A stretch of DNA of 64,000 nt from CAVQFD01 sp963724695. GTDB taxonomy: Bacteria > Acidobacteriota > Vicinamibacteria > Vicinamibacterales > CAVVIG01. The notes below the pieces were generated by a model that saw only the letters and a program-made list of their open reading frames with translations, made no database searches and was not told the DNA's origin. Position 1 is the first letter of the stretch, and every line of letters starts with the position of its first letter. Positions 27,822 through 35,423 of this stretch are shown here, piece after piece. The stretch lies in NCBI GenBank assembly GCA_963724695.1, contig CAVRVW010000012.1, positions 930,001 to 994,000 on the forward strand, given 5' to 3'. The position numbers and the translations under genes were made by a program.

Positions 27822-27946
27822 AGGCCGCTATCATCCGGTCGCGAACGGCAGCTGTCAACCCGGTGGTGACCAGCGAGAGACCTGGCTTTCTGTGCTTGCA
27901 AGCCCCTTCCGGTGGTGCCACTATGCGCGCTGTCAGGAGGTCGACG

Positions 27947-29203
27947 ATGATCAGAAGGGTCCTCGGTTTGATCGTTGTGGCGGCGTTCCTCGTCGCGTTG
28001 GTCCTGCTCCTCAGAATTGTGCGGCCAGTTGAGGGCCAGACTCCGGCGGGGACCGCCGCGGGCGAAGCTGCCGCCACCCCATGGGGCGAACCGGATCTGC
28101 AGGGCATCTGGACCAGGGCCTCCGAAGAACCCTTGCAGCGACCTTCCCGGTTTGCCAACCAGGAGTTCTTTACCGAAGAGGAACGGGGGAACATCGACAA
28201 GCAGCGAGCCGACATCATCAGCCGAGACGCCTCTCGGGATCGCCGGACACTGAGCGGGAAGGGCTCTGCCGAACAGGACGTGGGCGGCGCATATAACGCG
28301 GAGATCTTCACGTCGCACCTGCGCCTGGGCCGCCGTACGGCGATGATCGTGGATCCGCCCAACGGAAGGCTTCCTCCTCTCACGCCGGAGGAGCAGAAGC
28401 GGCAAGCCGAAATGCGGGCGTTTTCGCTGGCTCTCAAGCAGGCCACCGAGGTCTGCAAGAACAATCGACCCGCGTGCGCAGGCGGCAAGTACGGACCGCC
28501 CTCGCCAAGGCGCGCGGAGGTCGCTCCCTACTACATCTCGGGCGGGGCTGGCCTCCCGGGCGGCGGCGGTGGAGTCATCAGCCGTTCCGACGGCCCGGAG
28601 GATCGTGGTCATGGGGAGCGCTGTATGAGCGCCGCCCTGCCGGACTTCGGCGGCTTCCGTCGCATCGTGCAGTCGCGAGGTCAGGTCGCGATGTTCTACG
28701 ACACGGGGCAAGGACAAGGGTGGCATCGCGCCATCCCAATCACCACGGCTCCGCACCTGCCTCCGAGCGTCCGACAGTGGTGGGGGGACTCGCGCGGCCG
28801 GTGGGAGGGCAAGACCCTGGTCGTCGACGTGACGAATTTCTCGCCGAAGTCCAATTTCCAGGGTGCCCACGAGAACCTGCATCTCGTCGAACGGTGGACG
28901 CGGCTCGACGCGGAGACGCTCGAGTACACGGTCACGGTCGAGGATCCGACGGTGTGGACGGCGCCGTGGACGGCGACGCTTCAGCTGAAGAAACAAAGCG
29001 ACCAAGCCAATCGAATCTATTACGAGCCGAGATGCCATGAGGGGAATTACGGCATGCCGGCGTTGCTTGCGGGCGCTCGCGCGGACGAGCGCGCGTTCGC
29101 GCAGGGAAAGGGTCCCGACCCGGCCACGAAGTGCCTCGGGGCGTGCGGCGGATTTGCCGCAGGATTTGCCGACGAGGGCGACGACGCCAATCCGCTGAGG
29201 TGA
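27947..29203 (+). CDS. secreted acidobacterial-type protein with GRWEG-TLVVDVTNF motif
   Basis: A 418-residue protein; AGGAGG six bases before the ATG at 27947 decides the start. A signal or anchor helix (about 5-27) is followed by PWGEPDLQGIWTRASEEPL and, near residue 280, WWGDSRGRWEGKTLVVDVTN. These motifs define a large family of secreted proteins of unknown function in Acidobacteriota and some proteobacteria. Six or so cysteines suggest periplasmic disulfides. A shorter paralogue lies 200 bp downstream, separated by a 79-bp tandem repeat. Confidence 0.8.
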   Translation: MIRRVLGLIVVAAFLVALVLLLRIVRPVEGQTPAGTAAGEAAATPWGEPDLQGIWTRASEEPLQRPSRFANQEFFTEEERGNIDKQRADIISRDASRDRRTLSGKGSAEQDVGGAYNAEIFTSHLRLGRRTAMIVDPPNGRLPPLTPEEQKRQAEMRAFSLALKQATEVCKNNRPACAGGKYGPPSPRRAEVAPYYISGGAGLPGGGGGVISRSDGPEDRGHGERCMSAALPDFGGFRRIVQSRGQVAMFYDTGQGQGWHRAIPITTAPHLPPSVRQWWGDSRGRWEGKTLVVDVTNFSPKSNFQGAHENLHLVERWTRLDAETLEYTVTVEDPTVWTAPWTATLQLKKQSDQANRIYYEPRCHEGNYGMPALLAGARADERAFAQGKGPDPATKCLGACGGFAAGFADEGDDANPLR

Positions 29204-29228
29204 TCCGCGAGCGGGATGGGGCCACGGC

Positions 29229-29385
29229 GACACGCGAGGCCGAGAGTCTACGCTCGAGGTCGAGCGACAAGCGAAGTCCGGCAGGCGAGTGGGGGTGGGA
29301 CCTCGTTGACACGCGAGGCCGAGAGTCTACGCTCGAGGCCGAGCGACAAGCGAAGTCCGGCAGGCGAGTCGGGGGTGGGGCCCCA
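29229..29385. repeat. 79-bp tandem direct repeat, two copies
   Basis: GACACGCGAGGCCGAGAGTC, continuing through GCGAAGTCCGGCAGGCGAGT, occurs at 29229 and again at 29308, nearly identical (a G/C insertion and one T/C change). Each copy ends in a GGGGGTGGG run. The tail GTCGGGGGTGGGGCCCC is echoed at about 61992. The unit has internal dyad CTCGAG-rich segments. Confidence 0.85.
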
Positions 29386-29411
29386 CGAGCAGTAAGTAAG
29401 GAGAGCGTGCC

Positions 29412-30396
29412 ATGGCGGACCGCATCCGAGGCGGGATGATTGCGGGAGTACTGGCGGCGGTCATCGCCGCGGGCGCACTCGGTTGGGTGGCGGGGGTCAG
29501 AACGTCCGGTCAGTCACCAGGTCAGACGTCGCGGCCAGCGCGTACGGCGGACGGCAAGCCTGACCTGAGCGGTATCTGGCAAGCCGCCAACGAGGCCCAT
29601 TGGGACCTGCAGGCTCACGAGGCGCGGGCGGGAATGGTGACGCAACCGGGCGTCTATCCGTACGAGTACGCGCAGGGTTCCCGCGGCGCCGGTGCTGGCG
29701 TTGGGTGCCGCCGGCGGCGTTCCCGGGTCGCTCGGCGTGGTCGAGGGCGACGGCCAGATCCCTTACACGCCGGAAGCCGCACGCGTCAGGCAGGAGAACG
29801 GCGAGCACTGGATCGACCGCGATCCAGAACTGAAGTGTTACCTGCCGGGGATCCCGCGTGCGATGTACATGCCCTATCCCTTTCAGATCGTGCAGGGCAC
29901 GAACAACGTCCAGATGGCGTACACGTTCACGAATGCGGCGCGCGTGATCCACATGGACAAGACGGTCGAGGGGCCCCCGGATGATACGTACATGGGGCAT
30001 TCGGTCGGCCGCTGGGAGGGCGAGACGCTCGTGGTCGACGTCACGAATTTCAACGGCAAGAACTGGTTCGACCGAGCGGGCAATTTCCACAGCGAGGCGC
30101 TGCACCTGGTGGAGCGGTTCACGCTGTTGACGCCGGACGTGATTCGCTACGACGTGACGATCGAGGATCCGAAGGTCTTCACACGCCCCTGGCGAATCTC
30201 GATGCCCATCTATCGTCGGATGGAGCCGAACATGCAGCTCATGGACTATCGCTGCATCGAATTCGCTGAAGAGTTCTTGTATGGAAATCTTCGCAGGCAG
30301 CCGCTGGTGAAGCGCTGGGAAGGCGAAACCATGATCATCGATATCACCCGGAAGGTTCCGCCCGAAGGTCAGCTCTACGAATGGTACAGGAAGTAA
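29412..30396 (+). CDS. secreted protein paralogous to the 27947 gene (one frameshift)
   Basis: About 328 residues after correcting a +1 near 29685. A hydrophobic signal (IAGVLAAVIAAGALGWVAGV) is followed by ADGKPDLSGIWQAANEAHWD and later HSVGRWEGETLVVDVTNFNG, the same family motifs as its upstream neighbour. LVKRWEGETMIIDITRKVP near the end repeats the motif. The family is secreted with unknown function. Two related genes side by side suggest duplication. A repeat-built terminator follows immediately. Confidence 0.75.
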
Positions 30397-30470
30397 CTTA
30401 GGACTTAGGACTGGACTAGGACTAGGACTTAGGCAGTGGGAATTGGAACGAATTCCCAATTCCCAATTTT
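30397..30470 (+). terminator. repeat array GACTTAG / GGAATT ending in an intrinsic terminator
   Basis: ACTTAGGACTTAGGACTGGA-type repeats lead into GGGAATTGG (30438-30446), a nine-base loop, CCAATTCCC (30456-30464) and AATTTT. The 9-bp stem plus T-run is a plausible plus-strand terminator made of array sequence. Confidence 0.65.
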
Positions 30471-30480
30471 CTGTCGTGAG

Positions 30481-30517
30481 AAAAGAAAACCGCCGCTCCC
30501 CTTTCAGGAAGCGGCGG
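30481..30517 (-). terminator. intrinsic terminator of the cytochrome/PHM-like gene
   Basis: Read on the minus strand, CCGCCGCT (from 30517), a 12-base loop, AGCGGCGG and then TTTTCTTTT. The 8-bp GC-rich stem and T-tract lie 27 bp past the stop at 30545. It is back to back with the plus-strand terminator. Confidence 0.85.
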
Positions 30518-30544
30518 CTGGTCTATCCGCGAGGAGCGACGCGG

Positions 30545-31867
30545 TTACTGCTGCTGCGTTCTCGTGCCCGTCTTGCGCGCCTGCACTTCCGACGTGTAGT
30601 CCTCGTCCGACATGTAGACGATGTTGACCCACGCGTGGGCCATTTCGTCGACCGTCCGATCGCCCCAGCCCACCCACTGGTTCGGGTCGGGGTTGCTCTT
30701 CTTCGCCGGCGTGTTGTCGTGCCACGCCGTGATCTTGAGGATCGAGCCCTTCGGCAGGAGCGGCGCCGCGTCGTCGGCGTAGACGTACGTGTTGTGCCAG
30801 TTGAAGTTGAAGTCGTTGACGTAGCTCAGCACCATCTGCTGCCCCGTCGGCAGAATGGCTTCCATCATCATCGCCTTGCCGCGCAGGTGCATGTGGGCCT
30901 GGAAGCTCTCGATGCGGGCCGCCTGGCGAAGCACCGTGTTGCCCTGCGACATCGAGATGGTGTTCGGATGGATGTCCATCTCGCCGATGGCCGCGGGCAC
31001 GAGCGCCAGGTAGTTGCGGTACTTCGGCTCCTGCCCCTTCGGGTAGAAATAGATCCCCAACTCCACGGCATTGGTGATCTCTTCACCCGCCGCCGAGTAG
31101 TGAATGTCCCAGTTGATAACCGAGCCGGGCACGAGCAGCTTGCCCGTGTTCGGACGCATCATCTCGCCCTCTTTGCCGACCGCCCATTCCATGAACGGCG
31201 AAAGCATATTGAAGTTGGCGGCCGGGTCGTTCTCCTCCTGGCGCAGGTAGGCGATCGCGTGGTGCGTGATGCGCCGGCCCTTGACCGTGGTCGGCCGGAT
31301 CTCAATCGCCCTCACCCAGCGCGGTTCCGTGATGCCGGTCGGCGTCTGTCGCTTGTCCCACGCGTCCTGCGAGCGGGCGGGCATGGTGAACTCGTGCGAC
31401 TTGATGATGAGGTCGGGCTCCTTCTGGCCGAAGCCGGCCGCGAAGTTCCACCCCTGGCCATCGGGCCACACTCTGGCCACCGGCATGTCCTTCGCGTCGC
31501 CCCGCGGGGCCCCTGCGTCGGCCCACTTCACGATGGTCGCAATCTGATCGTCGGACAGCGACCGGTCGTTCTTGAACTTCTGGATCCCGACGCCCTTGTC
31601 CAGGTGCCACGGCGGCATCTGGCGCTCGGCAACGCGGGCCTTGATGGACCGGACCCACGGCCGGGCCTCTTCGTAGGTACGCAGCGACATCGGGCCGATC
31701 GAATCGGGACGATGGCATGCTTCGCACTTCTCTTGAAAGATCGGTGCGATATCCTTCGTGAACGTGGGCGCAGCCGCCGCCTGGGCTGACGCGATACCCG
31801 GCGCCACGAGCACGACGCCCAGCACGACCCCGCCCCATCCGATGCCCGATACGTTGAACCCCATCAT
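30545..31867 (-). CDS. cytochrome c fused to a PHM-like copper monooxygenase domain
   Basis: A 440-residue exported protein; AGGAG precedes the ATGATG at 31867. The N-terminal heme domain reads DIAPIFQEKCEACHRPDSIG (CxxCH), with a possible axial Met in ERQMPPWHL. The C-terminal region carries the ligand order of peptidylglycine alpha-hydroxylating monooxygenase: His pair (GRRITHHAIAYL), His (NWDIHYSAAGEE), His-x-His (FQAHMHLRGKAM) and a late Met. PHM uses two coppers and ascorbate to hydroxylate peptidyl-glycine. Here the fused heme could deliver the electrons. The PHM assignment is by motif order only. A close paralogue is at 46569-47906. Confidence 0.78.
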   Translation of the reverse strand: MMGFNVSGIGWGGVVLGVVLVAPGIASAQAAAAPTFTKDIAPIFQEKCEACHRPDSIGPMSLRTYEEARPWVRSIKARVAERQMPPWHLDKGVGIQKFKNDRSLSDDQIATIVKWADAGAPRGDAKDMPVARVWPDGQGWNFAAGFGQKEPDLIIKSHEFTMPARSQDAWDKRQTPTGITEPRWVRAIEIRPTTVKGRRITHHAIAYLRQEENDPAANFNMLSPFMEWAVGKEGEMMRPNTGKLLVPGSVINWDIHYSAAGEEITNAVELGIYFYPKGQEPKYRNYLALVPAAIGEMDIHPNTISMSQGNTVLRQAARIESFQAHMHLRGKAMMMEAILPTGQQMVLSYVNDFNFNWHNTYVYADDAAPLLPKGSILKITAWHDNTPAKKSNPDPNQWVGWGDRTVDEMAHAWVNIVYMSDEDYTSEVQARKTGTRTQQQ

Positions 31868-31902
31868 CCGGACGCTCCTTCTTATGAACCCTTTAATCTT
31901 AG

Positions 31903-31940
31903 CAGGGGAACGGGGAACTGGGAACGGGGAACTGGATGAC
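31903..31940. repeat. short repeat array, unit GGGGAACTGGGAAC
   Basis: GGGGAACGGGGAACTGGGAA and continuation to GAACTGGATG, in the spacer between the cytochrome/PHM-like gene and the transglutaminase stop. Confidence 0.65.
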
Positions 31941-31959
31941 GAAATTGGCGTGTTGCCAC

Positions 31960-32886
31960 TCAACATTCAGCATTTTGAGGCGTCACGCTGACGCCGACGT
32001 GGAGCGTGTGGGCCTGGCCGCCAAGGACCACGCCGCGGAGGGGGCTGACATCCCCGTAGTCGCGCCCCCAGGCGGTCACGATGTGACGGAGATCAGGGAG
32101 GACATCGTTGGTGGGGTCCAGATCGACCCAGCCATGGACCGGGCAATGCACCGAGAGCCAGGCGTGTGACGCGTCGGCGCCCACCAGCCTCGGCTGGCCC
32201 GGAGGCGGATCGGTGAGCAGATAGCCGCTCACATAGCGTGCCGGCAGACCCAGGGCGCGCAGACAGCCGATCTGAAAATGCGCGAAATCCTGGCAGACGC
32301 CGCGCCGCTCGGCGAGCACCCGGGAGATGGGGGTGGTCACCGACGTGGCCGTCGTGTCGAAGCGGAAGTCGCGGTACACGCGGTGCATCAGGTCGACCGC
32401 GCCCGACAGGAACGGCCGGCCGGCCTCGAACGACTCGCTGGCAAATGCCGCCACCTCGGGGTCGAGCGCCACGTAGGGCGACGGGAACCGGAACGCGGCC
32501 GCAGGGCTCGGCAACGCGCCACGGCGGTACACCAGGGCGTCCCGCACCAGTTCCCAGGGCGGGCTCAGCTCGGGATCGACCGGCGAGTCGCCCCGGGCCG
32601 ACACGCGCACGACGCTTCGAGCGACCACCCGCAAGTCCCGGTACGGCGTGAGGATCGTGAAGTGGTCGAGGAGATTGCCGAAGGCGTCGTGGCGCTGCGC
32701 GCGGTGCCCCGGCGGCGGCTCCACGGTCAGCGTATGGCTCTCCACGCGCTGGGTTGGCAGCGTGCGTGGCGTCAGACACGCGATGTGCTGCGAGGTCGAC
32801 GCCCGGCCTGTGTGTCGATACCGCGTCTCGTGCTCGACACGGTAGAGCACCTCGCCCGCGGCGACCGGGCCTCGCTTGGGCGTCAC
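31960..32886 (-). CDS. transglutaminase-like cysteine peptidase-fold protein
   Basis: A 308-residue protein of the bacterial transglutaminase family with the N-terminal beta domain (LYRVEHETRYRHTGRASTSQ). The catalytic core has Cys in ERRGVCQDFAHFQIGCLRAL, His in GADASHAWLSVHCP and Asp in WVDLDPTND. The GTG start at 32886 overlaps the stop of the ATP-grasp/alpha-E gene (GTGA). Third gene of the three-gene operon. Comparative genomics predicts such operons make or hydrolyse peptide/isopeptide bonds; the substrate is not known. Confidence 0.9.
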   Translation of the reverse strand: MTPKRGPVAAGEVLYRVEHETRYRHTGRASTSQHIACLTPRTLPTQRVESHTLTVEPPPGHRAQRHDAFGNLLDHFTILTPYRDLRVVARSVVRVSARGDSPVDPELSPPWELVRDALVYRRGALPSPAAAFRFPSPYVALDPEVAAFASESFEAGRPFLSGAVDLMHRVYRDFRFDTTATSVTTPISRVLAERRGVCQDFAHFQIGCLRALGLPARYVSGYLLTDPPPGQPRLVGADASHAWLSVHCPVHGWVDLDPTNDVLPDLRHIVTAWGRDYGDVSPLRGVVLGGQAHTLHVGVSVTPQNAEC

Positions 32887-35423
32887 AGCGCGTCCGTCCT
32901 GTGCGGCTGTTCGTAGACGTGGCTGAAGTAGCGGAGCGTCAGCGCGTCGGACACGCCGAGGGCCACGCGCTCGCAACCCCCGATGAGATCGACCGGGGCG
33001 CGCGCTCCCGCGAACAGATCGCCCTGGGCCGCATCGGCCCCGCTCCCGGCCAGGCACAGCCGGTCGATGTCGGCGACCAGCGACGCCAGATCGCCGGCAT
33101 CCGCGGACGGCAGGAGCCGGACGTGTTTCGCGAGCTTCGCGAGCTGGAAATGCGCGGACCGCGGGTTGTGCGCGTCGAACACCAGCAGCTCCACGACGCT
33201 CGACCACTCCGGGCTCCTCAGATAGCGGGACCGGTGCGTGATCATGCTGTCCGACAGGTCGAGCAGCCACTCGAGCACCGTCGGGTCGCCGGCCGCCTCC
33301 TCGGCGATCACGTCGCCGAGCGTCGAGGCCACGAAGGACAGCCGTTCCAGGTGCCGTCCGATGCTCAGGAAGCGCCAGCCATCGTCCCGCGTCATGTGCG
33401 CCATCTCGAGGCCTGCAACGGCCACCAGCGCGATGATCGACTGGTCGATGAGGTCCAGCGCGTCGTCCATGGCCACCGGCGCGCCGTCTTCGTCCGCCAC
33501 CGCGCCTGGCGCAATCGACTGTGAGAGGCGGCTCAGGAGCCGCCAGTTGTCCGACGAGAGCCGATCGCGCACGGTGCCTCCGACGCGCACCGTCTGCTCG
33601 ATGTTGAAGGCGAGGCTATGACGATGCTGCCGGTCGAACATTCCGTCGATGAGGGCGCGCTCGATCGCCGGCCTGTGGCGGTTCGATGCCAGGCTGTCGG
33701 CGTGCGGCAGCTCGCGCGCGTCGATGAGCCCGTGACGGTGGCAGGTGCGGAGAAACGACGGGCGCCAGGCGCCGAGAAACGTGCCGGTGTCGGTGAGACG
33801 GCACAACACGGCCCGCAGCAGCCTGGCAATGTTCTCGCTGCGCTCCGCGTAGCGGCCCAGCCAGAAGAGATGCTCGGCCGCACGGCTCGACGTGTAGGGC
33901 TCCACCGGACCGGCGGAGTCGCGCGGGTGCGGGTCGCGCGGCACGACGGCGAGCGGCGTCCCTGACAGGACCCACGTGTCCTTGCTGCTTCCGCCCCGCT
34001 GCCCTGACACGATGTCGCGATCCTCGCCCGCGATGCGCGCGAGGCCGCCAGGCATCGCCATGTAGCCGCCGGTTCCATCCGAAAGCAGGAACACCCGCAG
34101 CATGAGGGCCCGGCTCTCGAGCGCTCCACGGTGCCAGACCGGCGCGTGCGACAGCGGCAGGAACTCTTCCACGACGTCGCTGTCGAGGTGGGCGCCGAGG
34201 CGGTCGTACCACGCCTGCTGTGCCTCGGGGGCTTCCCGGGCGAGGAAGACGGGCTCAACGGATGACCCCGATGGAAACGCGGGCTTCACGACGCCGTCCC
34301 GCGGCCACCCGCTCGCAGCCGCTTCGCCGGCCCACCAGGTGGCGAGCGAGGGCATGGCGATGGGCTCGCCGAGCAGGCGTTCGCAGACCGGCGGCAGGAA
34401 GCCGACGAGGGCCGGCGACTCCAGCACCCGCATCCCGAAAGCATTGCCCACCAGCACGCCCCCCGCACGCCAGGCTTCGACGAGCCCGGCGACGCCGAGC
34501 GCCGAATCGGAGCGAAACTCCAGGGGATCGCAGTAGTCGTCGTCGAGCCGGCGCAGAATCGCGTGCACGCGCCGCAGCCCCGAGACCGTCTTGAGGAACA
34601 CGCGGTCGTGGCGGACGGTCAGATCGGCGCCTTCGACGAGCGGGAACCCCAGCTGCTTGGCCAGGTACGCGTGCTCGGAGTAGGTCTCGTTGAAGGGGCC
34701 GGGCGTCAGCAGCACCGCGTGGGGCGCCTCGCCTTCGGCCGGCGCCGCCTCGAGAAACGTGGTCTGCAGCTGGCGGAGGAAGGCGGAGAGCGACTGCGCC
34801 CCAAGCGCTCGAAACGCATCCGGAAACAGGCGCGAGATCGTCGCGCGGTTCTCGAGCGCGTAGCCGACGCCGGATGGCGCCTGCGTCCTGGTGCCGACGA
34901 CGCGCCACGCGCCGTCCGGGCCGCGCGCCAGATCGAACGCCAGCAGGTGCAGGAAGACACCGCCGACCGGCGCCACGCCGTGGCACGCGGGCAGAAACCC
35001 GGGATGCCCGAAGACGAGCGCCGGAGGCAGGAGCCCTTCGTTGACGAGCGACTGCGCACCGTAGATGTCCGCCGCGATCGCGTTCAGCAGCCTCGCGCGC
35101 TGGCCGAGGCCGCGGGACAGGACCGCCCATTCGCGGGCGGGCACGAGCAGCGGCAGCACATCGAGCGACCAGGGGCGCGCAGGGCCGTCGGCCGCCGCGT
35201 AGACGTTGTAGGTAACGCCGTTCTCGTGGATCTGCCGGGCGATGCGCCCCTCGGCGTGGGCAAACCAGTCGCGGCCGAGCTCGCCCGCATGCGACGCGAA
35301 ATCCTGCCAGGGCGGCCGCAGTGCGCCCTCGGCGCCGACGACCTCATCGAAGTGGCCCTCGGGAACCGTGTAGCCGGACACGAGCGACCGGAGCCGGCTT
35401 CCGCCGGCCAACGTCTCCTTCAT
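32883..35423 (-). CDS. circularly permuted ATP-grasp ligase fused to alpha-E domain
   Basis: An 846-residue protein. The first about 470 residues match the circularly permuted ATP-grasp (DUF404/DUF407) family: ARQIHENGVTYNVYAAADG, LLTPGPFNETYSEHAYLAKQ, DLTVRHDRVFLKT and DYCDPLEFRSDSALGVAGL. The rest is the helical alpha-E (DUF403) domain: RAAEHLFWLGRYAERSENIA and DDGWRFLSIGRHLERLSFVA. The two are more often separate adjacent genes; here they are one frame. ATP-grasp enzymes join carboxylates to amines with ATP. ATGA overlap with the gene upstream and GTGA with the one downstream show tight coupling. Confidence 0.92.
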   Translation of the reverse strand: MKETLAGGSRLRSLVSGYTVPEGHFDEVVGAEGALRPPWQDFASHAGELGRDWFAHAEGRIARQIHENGVTYNVYAAADGPARPWSLDVLPLLVPAREWAVLSRGLGQRARLLNAIAADIYGAQSLVNEGLLPPALVFGHPGFLPACHGVAPVGGVFLHLLAFDLARGPDGAWRVVGTRTQAPSGVGYALENRATISRLFPDAFRALGAQSLSAFLRQLQTTFLEAAPAEGEAPHAVLLTPGPFNETYSEHAYLAKQLGFPLVEGADLTVRHDRVFLKTVSGLRRVHAILRRLDDDYCDPLEFRSDSALGVAGLVEAWRAGGVLVGNAFGMRVLESPALVGFLPPVCERLLGEPIAMPSLATWWAGEAAASGWPRDGVVKPAFPSGSSVEPVFLAREAPEAQQAWYDRLGAHLDSDVVEEFLPLSHAPVWHRGALESRALMLRVFLLSDGTGGYMAMPGGLARIAGEDRDIVSGQRGGSSKDTWVLSGTPLAVVPRDPHPRDSAGPVEPYTSSRAAEHLFWLGRYAERSENIARLLRAVLCRLTDTGTFLGAWRPSFLRTCHRHGLIDARELPHADSLASNRHRPAIERALIDGMFDRQHRHSLAFNIEQTVRVGGTVRDRLSSDNWRLLSRLSQSIAPGAVADEDGAPVAMDDALDLIDQSIIALVAVAGLEMAHMTRDDGWRFLSIGRHLERLSFVASTLGDVIAEEAAGDPTVLEWLLDLSDSMITHRSRYLRSPEWSSVVELLVFDAHNPRSAHFQLAKLAKHVRLLPSADAGDLASLVADIDRLCLAGSGADAAQGDLFAGARAPVDLIGGCERVALGVSDALTLRYFSHVYEQPHRTDAL

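Noticed and set aside
27818..29233. 471-codon minus-strand open frame over the 27947 gene
   Set aside because: The plus strand has AGGAGG, a signal peptide and family motifs; the minus frame has none.
32886..33270. N-terminal extension of the 31960 transglutaminase
   Set aside because: It overlaps conserved alpha-E coding sequence. The GTG at 32886 gives the family start and a 4-bp coupled overlap.
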